Shown: positions 41,383 to 50,424 of the stretch, one piece after another | How positions within the stretch are numbered: position 1 is the stretch's first letter | How the letters are laid out: each line of letters begins with the position of its first letter | Source: Candidatus Hydrogenedentota bacterium | GTDB lineage: Bacteria; Hydrogenedentota; Hydrogenedentia; Hydrogenedentales; JAEUWI01 | Direction: 5' to 3' | Assembly: GCA_019637335.1 (NCBI GenBank) | Contig: JAHBVV010000030.1 | Span: 27,411 to 91,410 of the forward strand | Length of the DNA stretch: 64,000 nucleotides | The notes under the pieces: generated by a model | What the model was told of the DNA's origin: nothing | Database searches by the model: none | What the model saw: the letters and a program-made list of their open reading frames with translations, nothing else | Program-made: the position numbers and the translations under genes

Positions 41383-44097
41383 TTAGCCCTTCGTGAGATC
41401 CCGGACGACCTGTATCGGTTCGCCCGGTTCCCGGTGAAGTACGAATCCGAGCTTCTGGCACACGTGAAGCATGGCGCGGTTCTCGGCCAGCACCGTACCC
41501 GTAATCCGGTCCAGGCCTTCGTTCTTTCCAATATCGACCAGCCGTTGAAGCAGTTCGGAGCCCACGCCATGGCCCTGGAAATGGTCGGAGACTACGAGCG
41601 CGAACTCGCCCTCGGCCTGCCGGTGATCCTTCACGAGGCGGCCTACCGCGATGACTTCCGTCTCGCCGCTCTCGGGATTCTTCCGCGTGGCGACCAGCGC
41701 GATCTGGCGATCGTAGTCGATAAAGCAGAGCCGGGTCAGGCGATCGTGGCTCACGCGCTGGTCCAGCGAAATGAGCCCCATGTACCGATAGTACACCGTA
41801 TCGGAAGAGAGCGTCTTGTGGAAGGCCACCATCAGCGGCTCGTCTTCCGGCCGGATCGCGCGGATATGCAGCGTCTCCCCTTTCTTGGAGGACCAGTTGC
41901 CGGAGTACTCCCGGGGATACGGGCGGATCGCGGGCTTTGGCAAGTCGGCTTCGTCCGTTTCATTGCTATGCAGCAGGACCCGCGCATCCAGCGCCACCAG
42001 TCCCTCCGACGAGGCCAGGAGGGGGTTGATATCGATCTCTTTGATCCATGGCTGCTCCACCACCAGCTTGCTGAATCGGACCAGCAGCGCCTCGAGCTCG
42101 CGCAGGTTGACGGGCTTGCGGCCGCGCACGCCCTTGAGCGCCGTGTAGATCTTCGTTTGCTCCATCATGCGCCGGGCGAGCGTCGTGTTCAGCGGGGGCA
42201 GGCCCAGGGCGCTGTCCTTGAAGACTTCCACGAGCTGGCCGCCGCTTCCGAACAGCAGCACGGGGCCGAATTGCGGATCGATGCTGCTGCCGATGATGAT
42301 TTCGTACCCCTCGATCTGAACCATCGGCTGCACCACCACGCCCTCGAAGTGCTCGGCGCCGGCCCGCTCCGTTACCGACGCCAGTATCGCGTCGTAGGCC
42401 GACTCGACGGACTTTGCGGATTTCAGGTTCAGCTGGACGCCGCCGACGTCCGTCTTGTGGGTAACCGTATTGGAGTACAGCTTGATCACCGCCGGGTAGC
42501 CCATTTCCTCCGCGAGCGCCACCGCCTCTTCCTTCGTCGTCGCGACCTTTGTGGGCACGATCGGAATGCCGTAGGCCGCGAGGATGTTTTTGGACTCGTA
42601 TTCCGGGAGCGTGGTGTGTCCCGCGGCCCGCTGCGCGGCGATGATTTGCGCCGCCTTCTCGCGGCCCGCCACACCCGCCTCGTCCGGCGGCAGCACCGGC
42701 GTCTCGTACAGGCCGCGCAGGTTGTAGTTGTAACGCCACATCAGGTTGAAGACCTTGGCGGCGGCGTCCGGATAGTCAAACGACGGGATATCGTGCCTGT
42801 TCAGCACGTCCCGGCCGGCTTCGACTCCTTCGCCGCCCATCCAGCTCGCCAGCAACGGCTTGCCCGTCGCCATTTTCACCTTGGCGAGTTCTTCGGCCGT
42901 GCGCGTGGGATCGGTCATCGCCTGCGGCGTGAGCACCACCAGCATGCCGTCGCTGTTCGGGTCCTGCGCGGCGATTTCCAACGCCTTGGCGTAGCGCTCC
43001 GGCGCCGCGTCGCCCAGAATATCGATGGGGTTGTTGTGGCTCCACGCTGCCGGGAGGACCTCGTTGAGCCGGGCGATGGTCTCCTCGGATATCTCCGCCA
43101 ACTCGCCACCGTCGCCAATTACCGCGTCCGTCGCCAGGACGCCCGGGCCGCCCGCATTGGTGAGAATCGCGAGGCGCGGGCCCTTCGGCCGGGGTTGCTT
43201 CTCCAGCACCTCCGCCATGTGAAACAGGTTTTCAATGCTGAACACGCGGGATACGCCGCTCCGGCGGAACGCCGCGGACAGCACGCCGTCGCTGCCGGCC
43301 AGCGATCCCGTGTGGGACGCGGCCGCCTGCGCGGCGGCTTCGGTCTGGCCCGCCTTGATCACGATGATCGGCTTGCTCAGCGCGACTTCGCGCGCCGCCG
43401 ACAGAAATGAGCGCGCGTTCCCGATCGATTCCATGTATATCACGATGCTTTTTGTGTTCGGGTCGTCGCCCAGATAGTAGATCAGGTCGCCCCAGTCGAT
43501 ATCGAGCATGGAGCCGATAGACACGAAGGAACTAAAGCCAACATTCGCGCTTTCGCTCCAGTCCAGGATGGAGGTGCACAGCGCTCCGCTCTGGCTGATG
43601 AAGCCCACGCTACCGGGCTGCGCGATGGTCGTCGCGAAGGTGGCATTCATCCCGCGAATGGGGTTCATGACGCCCAGGCAGTTGGGCCCGATGATTCGCA
43701 GACGCCCTTTTCGCGCGGCCGCCATCACATCCGCCTCCAGCTTCACGCCGTTTTCGCCGATTTCCTTGAAGCCCGCGGAGATGATGATCGCGCCCTTCAC
43801 CCCGGCGGCGACGCATTCGTCCACAATGCCCGGAATACTCGGGGCCGGCGTGACCAGAATGGCCAGATCCACGGGCTCGGGAATCTCGCCGACACTCGGG
43901 TAGGCCTTGATGCCCAGCACGTTCCGCCGCTTCGGGTTCACCGCATAGATCGTCGCCCCGAAGGGGTTGCTTATCAGGTTCCAGAGGATCGTGCGCCCCA
44001 CGCTGCCCGGCTGTTCCGTTGCGCCGACAAGCGCCACCGTTTTCGGGTTGAAAATCGCATCAATCGATCCTACCGTCTTCGAGCTGGATATGTTCAT
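41383..44097 (-). CDS. NDP-forming acyl-CoA synthetase fused to GNAT, Pat/PatZ-type protein acetyltransferase
   Basis: A 904-residue protein with a CoA-binding domain (residues about 12-140, [15 protein letters not shown]), succinyl-CoA-ligase-like domains with the phosphorylated His in ASHTGSLAG (His262), an ATP-grasp domain (about 490-700) with [21 protein letters not shown], and a C-terminal GNAT domain (about 745-904) with [22 protein letters not shown]. In bacteria this fusion acetylates lysines, notably acetyl-CoA synthetase. Here the synthetase His is kept; in PatZ it is often lost, so the synthetase part may still be active. GAGAGG precedes the ATG. Confidence 0.88.
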   Translation of the reverse strand: MNISSSKTVGSIDAIFNPKTVALVGATEQPGSVGRTILWNLISNPFGATIYAVNPKRRNVLGIKAYPSVGEIPEPVDLAILVTPAPSIPGIVDECVAAGVKGAIIISAGFKEIGENGVKLEADVMAAARKGRLRIIGPNCLGVMNPIRGMNATFATTIAQPGSVGFISQSGALCTSILDWSESANVGFSSFVSIGSMLDIDWGDLIYYLGDDPNTKSIVIYMESIGNARSFLSAAREVALSKPIIVIKAGQTEAAAQAAASHTGSLAGSDGVLSAAFRRSGVSRVFSIENLFHMAEVLEKQPRPKGPRLAILTNAGGPGVLATDAVIGDGGELAEISEETIARLNEVLPAAWSHNNPIDILGDAAPERYAKALEIAAQDPNSDGMLVVLTPQAMTDPTRTAEELAKVKMATGKPLLASWMGGEGVEAGRDVLNRHDIPSFDYPDAAAKVFNLMWRYNYNLRGLYETPVLPPDEAGVAGREKAAQIIAAQRAAGHTTLPEYESKNILAAYGIPIVPTKVATTKEEAVALAEEMGYPAVIKLYSNTVTHKTDVGGVQLNLKSAKSVESAYDAILASVTERAGAEHFEGVVVQPMVQIEGYEIIIGSSIDPQFGPVLLFGSGGQLVEVFKDSALGLPPLNTTLARRMMEQTKIYTALKGVRGRKPVNLRELEALLVRFSKLVVEQPWIKEIDINPLLASSEGLVALDARVLLHSNETDEADLPKPAIRPYPREYSGNWSSKKGETLHIRAIRPEDEPLMVAFHKTLSSDTVYYRYMGLISLDQRVSHDRLTRLCFIDYDRQIALVATRKNPESGETEVIAVGRLVKDHRQAEGEFALVVSDHFQGHGVGSELLQRLVDIGKNEGLDRITGTVLAENRAMLHVCQKLGFVLHREPGEPIQVVRDLTKG

Positions 44098-44133
44098 ACG
44101 TTTAGCTGCCTCTCCATCGCGTTCGATGCCAAT

Positions 44134-44153
44134 TTACTACCGCTTACTACCGC
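44134..44153. repeat. Two perfect tandem decamers, possible operator of the Pat gene
   Basis: TTACTACCGC occurs twice without gap, 37-56 bp upstream of the Pat start codon, a place where a regulator could bind. No regulator is identified. Confidence 0.4.
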
Positions 44154-44309
44154 GTTCCGTGGTTTTCCCGCCCTTCAGTCGCCGCGATGTATTTCGTATC
44201 CGGCGGGGCCAACAACATAGCAGAGCAAGTCCGGCGCCAGAACAACGCGTTCCCGCGCAACTCCGCTCCAGGGAGATACTACCGCGTGCTCCTTCGCAAA
44301 CGGGATTTC

Positions 44310-44340
44310 TTGCCAACCCGCACGCGAATTGCGCTATACT
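44310..44340 (+). promoter_or_regulatory. Promoter of the histidine phosphatase gene
   Basis: TTGCCA, 19-bp spacer, TATACT, ending about 80 bp before the start codon at 44421. The spacer is longer than ideal. Confidence 0.4.
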
Positions 44341-44420
44341 GCGATCAACAACGCGCGCGGCCTGATCACGTCTGTACTGAGCATACCTGTTCAGGTTGCG
44401 CACATGCGAGAAACCAGTAC

Positions 44421-45035
44421 ATGCGACTCTACATCGTGCGCCATGGCGAAACCGATTACAATCGGGCGCGCATCATGCAAGGCTACCAGGAAATCCCCCT
44501 GAATGATCGTGGCATTGCGCAGGCAACCCAGCTTGCCCTGCGGCTGCGCGCGCTGGGCATTCAGCGCATCGTTTCCAGCGATCTCCGGCGCGCGGTCATG
44601 ACGGGCTGCATTATCGCCTCCCATACCGGCGCCCCGATCGAATACGAACCGGGACTCCGCGAGCGAAATCCCGGCGACCTGGTGGAGCAGCCCTACGATG
44701 ACGAACCGCGATTCTTCACCGACAAGGTGTACGTACCCCCCGGGGGAGAAAGCATCGCCGCTTTTTTCGCCCGGGTCAAGGCGGCCTTCGAGAAGATAGT
44801 CGAGAACGCGAAGTCTCCGGATGAATGCATCGCCGTCGTGACCCACGGGTTGGTCTGCCACGCGTTTGTGCTACAGTTTCTGGGAGAGACCAGGGAGGAG
44901 GCCGTTTCCTCGCGGAATGCTTCGGTGACGGCGGTGGAGTACCAGCGCGGCGTCTGGTGTATTGAACACCTGGACTGCATCGAACATCTGGCCCCCGGGG
45001 ACGGCCCCGACGAGAGCGCGCGGCCGGGAGGGTAG
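44421..45035 (+). CDS. Histidine phosphatase family protein (phosphoglycerate mutase-like)
   Basis: A 204-residue cytoplasmic protein. The catalytic motif is YIVRHGETDYN (His8), and the second catalytic part is VVTHGLVCHAF. The middle has RIVSSDLRRAVMTGCII. The family includes cobalamin ribazole phosphatase, broad-specificity phosphatases and phosphoglycerate mutases; the substrate cannot be decided. The ATG at 44421 begins the conserved strand. A promoter lies about 80 bp upstream, and a small gene follows after 37 bp. Confidence 0.86.
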   Translation: MRLYIVRHGETDYNRARIMQGYQEIPLNDRGIAQATQLALRLRALGIQRIVSSDLRRAVMTGCIIASHTGAPIEYEPGLRERNPGDLVEQPYDDEPRFFTDKVYVPPGGESIAAFFARVKAAFEKIVENAKSPDECIAVVTHGLVCHAFVLQFLGETREEAVSSRNASVTAVEYQRGVWCIEHLDCIEHLAPGDGPDESARPGG

Positions 45036-45072
45036 TGCGGCGGCACAGTGGGATCGCGGAGAGCAATGGGAC

Positions 45073-45360
45073 ATGAAGCCGGAAGAGGCGGAAGAGCGGA
45101 TCCGAGCCGTTATGGAAGGCGTGCGTGCGCACCGGCTGGAGTCGCACACGCTGAAGACCAAGCGTCTTAAGTTTCGCCTGCACGATGAAGAGTTTGAGGA
45201 AATTCGGGAAACCGCGAACGGCCTCGGGCTTACCGTATCCGAGTATTTTTGCGCATTGCACCGGTATGCGGTCGATCACCTCCGCCCGGATCCCAGCCAG
45301 GGCGAGTGGCTGCATCCCCATCCAGCGGGGCGCCGCAAACGCTTCGGGGGCCGGGAATAG
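45073..45360 (+). CDS. Small ribbon-helix-helix-like protein
   Basis: A 95-residue basic protein. The segment TKRLKFRLHDEEFEEIRETANGLGLTVSEYFCAL (about residues 28-62) has the strand-helix-helix pattern of MobC-like or Arc-like ribbon-helix-helix DNA-binding proteins. GGAG precedes the ATG. It lies between a phosphatase gene and an oligopeptide transporter gene, 39 bp before the latter, and might regulate them. The DNA-binding role is an inference from pattern only. Confidence 0.65.
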   Translation: MKPEEAEERIRAVMEGVRAHRLESHTLKTKRLKFRLHDEEFEEIRETANGLGLTVSEYFCALHRYAVDHLRPDPSQGEWLHPHPAGRRKRFGGRE

Positions 45361-45399
45361 CGGCGCGCGACGAAGCGTACAAGGGGGACAGGAGCGATC

Positions 45400-47286
45400 A
45401 TGAGCAACGTCAGAGAATCTGGAGCCGCGCCCGAAGCGCGGGGGATGGCGGAATCGACCTTCCTGTCCCTCGGCCTCGGACTGCTTCTGGCCATCATCCT
45501 CGGCGCGGCAAACGTGTACCTGGGCCTCTTTGCCGGCATGACCGTGAGCGCCTCCATACCCGCCGCCGTCGTCAGTATGGCGATCCTGCGCGGGCTCTTT
45601 CGCCGTGGGACCATCCTGGAAAACAACATTTCCCAGACCGTGGCCTCCACCGGGGAGAGCCTTGCGGCCGGCGCCATCTTCACCCTGCCCGCCCTGATTC
45701 TCACTGGCGTCTGGACGCAATTTGATTACTGGCTCAGCACGGGCATCGTGCTTGCCGGCGGGCTGCTGGGCATCGTCTTCATGGTGCCGCTGCGGAAGGC
45801 CCTGATCGTCGACCGGAAGGATCTGCGCTACCCCGAGGGCGTCGCCTGCGCCGAGGTGCTCGCCGCGGGGCAGGAGATGGGCGGCGGGCTGCGCGCCATG
45901 GCGATCGGCGCGGGTCTGGGCGCGCTCTTCAAAGCCCTCTCGTCGGGCCTCGGCCTGATCCTGGAAACCGTCGAAGGCGCGGTAGCCCTCGGAGGGCGCG
46001 TGTTCTACGCCGGCGCCGCCATGAGCCCCGCGCTCGTCGCCGTAGGCTATATCGTTGGCTTGGGCGTCGCCTCGCAGATATTCCTGGGCGGCGTCATCGG
46101 CTGGGCGATCACCATCCCCGCCACGGGACCCTGGTTCGGGCCCGTGGAGGACCCCCCGCTCGACCACGCCAAGATGCTCTGGAGCACGCAGGTGCGCTAC
46201 ATGGGCGTCGGCGCGATGCTCGCGGGTGGGCTGTACTCCCTCTGGAGCGTGCGCGCGGGCCTGGTGGCCGGCGTCAAGAGCCTGCGCGCCGGCGGCGTGG
46301 AATCCGGCGCCGCCCGTACCGAGCGCAACATGGGGCTCGGCAGCCTCGCGGCGCTCTTGCTCTTCTCGGTCCTGCTGACCTTCGTGATTTACTACTTCCT
46401 GATCGATTCGCTGGCCCTCTCCGTCGCCGCCTTGCTCATAATGATCCCGGCCGCGTTTCTCTTCGCCGCCGTGGCCACCTACATCGTCGGTCTGGTCGGA
46501 TCGTCGAATTCACCGGTATCGGGCATGACCATCTGCGCGCTGCTCGTCGCCGCCTTCGTGATCTGGCTCGACGGCGGCACGGGCCGCTCCGCCATCCTCG
46601 CCACGCTCGGCGTAGCCGGCGTGGTCTGTTGCGTGGCCTGCACCGCGGGCGACGTGGCGCAGGATCTGAAAACGGGCCAGCTCGTCGGCGCGACCCCGGC
46701 CCGCCAGCAGTGGGCGGAGGTGCTGGGGGTCATCATCCCGGCCTTTGTCATGGCGCCGGTGCTATCGCTGCTGCACGCGCGGTACGTCATCGGGGAAGGG
46801 CTTCTGGCGCCCCAGGCCACCCTCTTCGCCAGCCTCGCCCAGGGCTTTTTCGGCGATGGCGACCTGCCGTATCCGATGATCGCCGCCGGCGTCCTGATCG
46901 GCGTCGCCATCATCGCTGCCGATTGTGCGTTGGACCGGCGCGGCGCCCGCTTCCGCCTGCATGTCATGCCCGTCGCGGTTGGTATTTACCTGCCGCTGTA
47001 CCTGGCCACCGCGATTGTCGCGGGCGGGCTGCTGCACTGGTGGTTGCACCGCAACCGCGCCGGGGAAGACCCCGTACACAATGCCGGTATCCTGTTCGGT
47101 TCAGGGCTGATTGCGGGCGAAGCGCTGATGGGCATCGGCCTGGCCGTACCCGTCGTCTTCGGGATTCACATCGCGGGGGGCGTGGCCCTTCCGGCGCCGC
47201 TTCAGGTCGTTCTCTCGCTCGCGCTATTCGCCGCCGTTGTCGCGGTGTACGGTCGGGTCGCGCGGCCCGGATCAACCGCCGGTTGA
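45400..47286 (+). CDS. OPT-family oligopeptide transporter
   Basis: A 628-residue integral membrane protein with about fourteen membrane segments. The OPT signatures are NVYLGLFAGMTVSASIPAAV near residue 40, ILENNISQTVASTGESLAAG near residue 72, and DLRYPEGVACAEVL near residue 140. These belong to the bacterial OPT branch, thought to import peptides or metal chelates. AGGAG precedes the ATG. It is preceded by the small ribbon-helix-helix-like gene and overlaps the convergent sulfatase gene at its 3' end by 15 bp. Confidence 0.92.
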   Translation: MSNVRESGAAPEARGMAESTFLSLGLGLLLAIILGAANVYLGLFAGMTVSASIPAAVVSMAILRGLFRRGTILENNISQTVASTGESLAAGAIFTLPALILTGVWTQFDYWLSTGIVLAGGLLGIVFMVPLRKALIVDRKDLRYPEGVACAEVLAAGQEMGGGLRAMAIGAGLGALFKALSSGLGLILETVEGAVALGGRVFYAGAAMSPALVAVGYIVGLGVASQIFLGGVIGWAITIPATGPWFGPVEDPPLDHAKMLWSTQVRYMGVGAMLAGGLYSLWSVRAGLVAGVKSLRAGGVESGAARTERNMGLGSLAALLLFSVLLTFVIYYFLIDSLALSVAALLIMIPAAFLFAAVATYIVGLVGSSNSPVSGMTICALLVAAFVIWLDGGTGRSAILATLGVAGVVCCVACTAGDVAQDLKTGQLVGATPARQQWAEVLGVIIPAFVMAPVLSLLHARYVIGEGLLAPQATLFASLAQGFFGDGDLPYPMIAAGVLIGVAIIAADCALDRRGARFRLHVMPVAVGIYLPLYLATAIVAGGLLHWWLHRNRAGEDPVHNAGILFGSGLIAGEALMGIGLAVPVVFGIHIAGGVALPAPLQVVLSLALFAAVVAVYGRVARPGSTAG

Positions 47287-48681
47287 TGCCCCCAGATCGA
47301 TCTGTTTGCGCCCCGCCGGCCGCGCATCGCGCTTCATTTCCTCGATGAAGGCGTCCGCCGCCGCCTGGAGGCGATCCACGATGTCCGGATGCGCGCCAGA
47401 CACATCGCGCTGCTCGCCGATATCCGACTCCAGGTTGAACAGCGCCAGCGGCGTTTCCTTCTGCACGTATGGCGCGGGCATGCCCCCGCTGCCCGGTTCC
47501 CCCTCAATGGAGCGATACACGTGGGGCAGGTGCAATTTCCACGGCCCCTGGCGGATCGCCTGGAACTCGCTTTGCACATAGAAGTACAGGAATTCGTGGG
47601 GGGATTCGGCCGTTTCGCCGCGCAGCACGGGCAAGATGTCCTTGCCGTCGATCGCGCGGTCCGCTGGCAGCGCCGCGCCCGCAATCGCCGCGAAGGTCGG
47701 GTAGAGGTCCATGGCCGTGACGGCCGTGTCCACCACCTGGCCCGCCGGAATCTGCCCCGGCCAGCGCACGATGCCCGGCACCCGGTGGCCGCCGTCCCAC
47801 GTTGTCCCCTTCCCCTCGCGCAGGGGGCCCGCCGATCCCGCGTGGTCTCCGTAGCTCAGCCACGGCCCGTTGTCCGAGGTGAAAACGACCATAGTATTCT
47901 CGTCCAGGCCCAGTTCGTTCAACGTCGCAATGATCTGCCCGGCGGACCAGTCGATTTCCATGATGACATCGCCGAACAGGCCCCGCTCGGACTTGCCACG
48001 GAACTTCTCCGAGGCTCCCAGCGGCACATGCGGCATCGGGTGCGGGAGGTACACGAAGAAGGGGCGCTCCCGGTTGCGCCGGATGAAGTCCACGGCCTTC
48101 TCCGTGAAACGCGTCGTCAGCGTGTCCATGTCCGGATTCCACTCGACGACCTGGGTTCCGTTATACACGGGCAGGTCCGGGTAGCCTGTCGCCGTCGGGT
48201 GTTTCGGCCACATGTCGTTGGAGTATGGGATGCCGTAGTACTCGTCGAAGCCCTGGTTCAGCGGCATAAACTCCGGAATGTCGCCGAGGTGCCATTTCCC
48301 GAAGCACGCCGTCGCGTAGCCTTCCGCCTTCAATACCTCCGCAAGCGTGACCTCGTTGGGATGGAGACCGTCCGCGCGGCCCCCATTCCGCTTGTGCGGC
48401 CCCAGCACGTTCGGAATACCGGCCCGGATCGGGTGCGAACCCGTCAGTAGCGCCGCCCGCGCCGGGCTGCATGCGTTGGCCATACTGTAGAAGCTCGTGA
48501 AGCGGATGCCCTCGTTCGCCATCTGGTCCAGGTGCGGCGTGTCAATTCCCTCGGCGCCATACAGCCCCAGATCCGCATACGCCAGGTCATCCGCGAAGAT
48601 GACCACGAAGTTCGTTTTCGCCTCCGCCGCGGCGATGACCGCGCCGCCCAGCAGCAGCCCAATCGCGATCCATACCCGCAT
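47272..48681 (-). CDS. Secreted arylsulfatase (FGly type)
   Basis: A 469-residue exported protein with a signal peptide to about residue 21. The formylglycine motif CSPARAALLTG starts at Cys71, metal-binding Asp31-Asp32 lie in FADDLAYADLG, and GKWHLG and FTSDNGPW mark other active-site parts. It is a regular type I sulfatase, so a formylglycine-generating enzyme (not in this window) is needed. It is co-transcribed with a small acidic protein gene, just 1 bp upstream. Its 3' end overlaps the OPT gene by 15 bp on the opposite strand. Substrate is unknown; the neighbouring glycan-active genes point to a sulfated polysaccharide. Confidence 0.92.
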   Translation of the reverse strand: MRVWIAIGLLLGGAVIAAAEAKTNFVVIFADDLAYADLGLYGAEGIDTPHLDQMANEGIRFTSFYSMANACSPARAALLTGSHPIRAGIPNVLGPHKRNGGRADGLHPNEVTLAEVLKAEGYATACFGKWHLGDIPEFMPLNQGFDEYYGIPYSNDMWPKHPTATGYPDLPVYNGTQVVEWNPDMDTLTTRFTEKAVDFIRRNRERPFFVYLPHPMPHVPLGASEKFRGKSERGLFGDVIMEIDWSAGQIIATLNELGLDENTMVVFTSDNGPWLSYGDHAGSAGPLREGKGTTWDGGHRVPGIVRWPGQIPAGQVVDTAVTAMDLYPTFAAIAGAALPADRAIDGKDILPVLRGETAESPHEFLYFYVQSEFQAIRQGPWKLHLPHVYRSIEGEPGSGGMPAPYVQKETPLALFNLESDIGEQRDVSGAHPDIVDRLQAAADAFIEEMKRDARPAGRKQIDLGASTGG

Positions 48682-48682
48682 C

Positions 48683-48985
48683 CTATTCCTCCTCTCCCGA
48701 TTCGTCCTCTTCCCACGCCTCGATCAGCAGGCTGTGGCCGAACTCCTTTGCTTCGTCGATAAATTCCCGGCTTTCGTCGCCCTCCGCCATCGCCTCCTCC
48801 GCCAGTTCGTAATAATTCAGCAAATCCCCGGGCGTCCAGCCCGCTTCCTTGATGTAGAAGCGCGCCAGCTCCTCCGCGCCCGCCGCCTCCACATAGTTGA
48901 TCCACGCGGAGACATCCGCACAATCAAAATTGCTGTGTTCTTCGTTGTCGGCGTCCGGTGTTGCGGTAAAAGTGAATAGAAACAT
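48683..48985 (-). CDS. Small acidic protein upstream of the sulfatase
   Basis: A 100-residue protein, very acidic (the last 16 residues include EAWEEDESGEEE), without signal peptide or membrane segment. GAGGAG precedes the ATG, and only 1 bp separates its stop from the sulfatase start, so the two are coupled. I do not recognise a family; predicted helices (WTPGDLLNYYELAEEAMAEG) suggest a compact helical fold. A role tied to the sulfatase, such as a chaperone or regulator, is possible from position only. Confidence 0.7.
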   Translation of the reverse strand: MFLFTFTATPDADNEEHSNFDCADVSAWINYVEAAGAEELARFYIKEAGWTPGDLLNYYELAEEAMAEGDESREFIDEAKEFGHSLLIEAWEEDESGEEE

Positions 48986-49129
48986 CGCAAAATACTCCTC
49001 TCTGGCCGGAGATCATGGTAACAAATGCCAGCCGCCCCACACGAGCGGCCCACCGGGAGATTGGGCACGATGCGCAATCCGCCCGCGGCGGACTTTCAGC
49101 CTCCTTTCCAACACCTTGCCATCGGTTTC

Positions 49130-49167
49130 GGCCACAAAACAAAGAGAGGCGGCCCGAAGGCCGCCTC
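49130..49167 (-). terminator. Rho-independent terminator of the DUF1080 gene
   Basis: Minus strand: perfect 9-bp stem GAGGCGGCC / GGCCGCCTC with loop TTCG (stem-loop 49146-49167), followed by TCTTTGTTTT. It starts 25 bp after the stop codon of the DUF1080 gene. Confidence 0.85.
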
Positions 49168-49192
49168 CCGCAATTCGCCACACACCCGGGAA

Positions 49193-50299
49193 TCAATATT
49201 CCTGAATGTGGATGTTCTTGAACGACAGATCCGTCTTCGGGTCGTGCCCCTGCAGGTGGATCGTGCCGGGGCCCGCCACGTAGCTGTTCTTGCCGTCGCT
49301 ATCGTCCCGCGGCGGGCGGCTGTCGTAGAAGTCGCTCACGAGGTAACCGTTGATCCACACCGACGCGTGGTTGCCGTCGCACACGATCGTCTTCTGGAAC
49401 CACTCGTAGTCGCTCGAAACGACCTTGCGGGCTTCCTGGTTGCCGTAGTTGCCGCCCGTGCCGAAGTCGTTCGGCTTGTTGCGGTCGCCGTCGACCCAGT
49501 CGTTGCGGACCTGCGACTCGTAGCCCTTCCAGTACACGCCCACCGGCCCGCGGAAGAACACGCCGCTGTTGAGCTGGTCGCCGTTCGAAAGGATGTCGAG
49601 CTGCAGCACGAAATCCTTATACACGCCCGCCGTCTCGATCTGGCCGCCGCCGTCCTTGATGTTCAGCGCGCCATCAATTACCTCGAACTTCGATTTCTTG
49701 TCCGGGATAATGTTCCAGCCGTCCAGGTTCTGGCCGTTGAAGATGCTCGTGAGCGCCAGGGGGCGCAGCTTCACATTGCGCACTTCCAGCTCGAATTCGT
49801 GCGCCCGGAAGCGGTGGTAGCGGTGGTACTGGATGATGATGTGGCCCTTGTCGCGGCTCGCCGAAACTTCCACCGGATTCCCGTCGATCGAGGCCTCGAT
49901 CGCGCTCCCCAGCGCCTTCACGTGGATCGTGTGCCATTTGCCATCGTTCTTCTCGTCGCCGAAGTAGATCGTGGCGCCGCCGTTCTCGTCGGCGTGGCCT
50001 TCCAGGCCCGCGCGCACCGCCAGGCCCATGGTCCCCGGCCCCTCCATCTTCACTTCCGCTGTCAGCTCGAAATCCTTGAACTGCGAGGTCGTCGCCACCC
50101 AGCCGCCGTTCCCCTCGTCCGCCTCCAGGACGCCCTCCTCCGCCTCCCATTCCACATCGCCGAACACGGTCCAGCCAAACAGGGTCTCCCCGTCGAACAG
50201 GTTAATCCAGTTGCCCTCGGCCACATCGGTCGCCCGGGCGCCCATCGGCGCGGCGGCAATCAGCCCGGCCAGGGCCAGCGTAAAGGCCATACGAGTCAT
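49193..50299 (-). CDS. Secreted protein with two DUF1080 (3-keto-disaccharide hydrolase) domains
   Basis: A 368-residue exported protein (signal peptide to about residue 22). Two jelly-roll DUF1080 domains follow each other: the first starts NLFDGETLFGWTV near residue 31 and the second SIFNGQNLDGWNI near residue 185. The second carries the family's NSGVFFRGPVG and YESQVRND segment with probable active-site residues; the first lacks this and may bind sugar instead. The ATG at 50299 has GAGGAG upstream. Similar proteins occur in large numbers in Planctomycetota and Bacteroidota and act on 3-keto-glycosides. Context with BNR-4 and DUF1573 genes supports a glycan role. Confidence 0.87.
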   Translation of the reverse strand: MTRMAFTLALAGLIAAAPMGARATDVAEGNWINLFDGETLFGWTVFGDVEWEAEEGVLEADEGNGGWVATTSQFKDFELTAEVKMEGPGTMGLAVRAGLEGHADENGGATIYFGDEKNDGKWHTIHVKALGSAIEASIDGNPVEVSASRDKGHIIIQYHRYHRFRAHEFELEVRNVKLRPLALTSIFNGQNLDGWNIIPDKKSKFEVIDGALNIKDGGGQIETAGVYKDFVLQLDILSNGDQLNSGVFFRGPVGVYWKGYESQVRNDWVDGDRNKPNDFGTGGNYGNQEARKVVSSDYEWFQKTIVCDGNHASVWINGYLVSDFYDSRPPRDDSDGKNSYVAGPGTIHLQGHDPKTDLSFKNIHIQEY

Positions 50300-50340
50300 G
50301 ACAGTCTCCTCAAGGTTTATTGCAATACGGTTTTGCGGGA

Positions 50341-50370
50341 TTGCCATACGTCGGCGCGATTACCTACAAT
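50341..50370 (+). promoter_or_regulatory. Promoter of the BNR-4 gene
   Basis: TTGCCA, 18-bp spacer, TACAAT, ending 54 bp before the TTG start codon, in the divergent region. Confidence 0.6.
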
Positions 50371-50424
50371 GGCGGTCCACAAACTTACTAAACTCCACCG
50401 TAAATTGCAAAAGGGAGGCCCCAA

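Larger units (their letters stand above)
44098..44420. other. Divergent intergenic region with tandem decamers
   Basis: A 323-bp region between the Pat gene (minus) and the histidine phosphatase gene (plus). It contains a tandem decamer at 44134-44153 near the Pat start and a promoter for the phosphatase at 44310-44340. Frames through it are open but lack family features. Confidence 0.5.

Noticed and set aside
48997..49022. Riboswitch-like structure before the small acidic protein
   Set aside because: The leader is short and no known aptamer pattern could be recognised.
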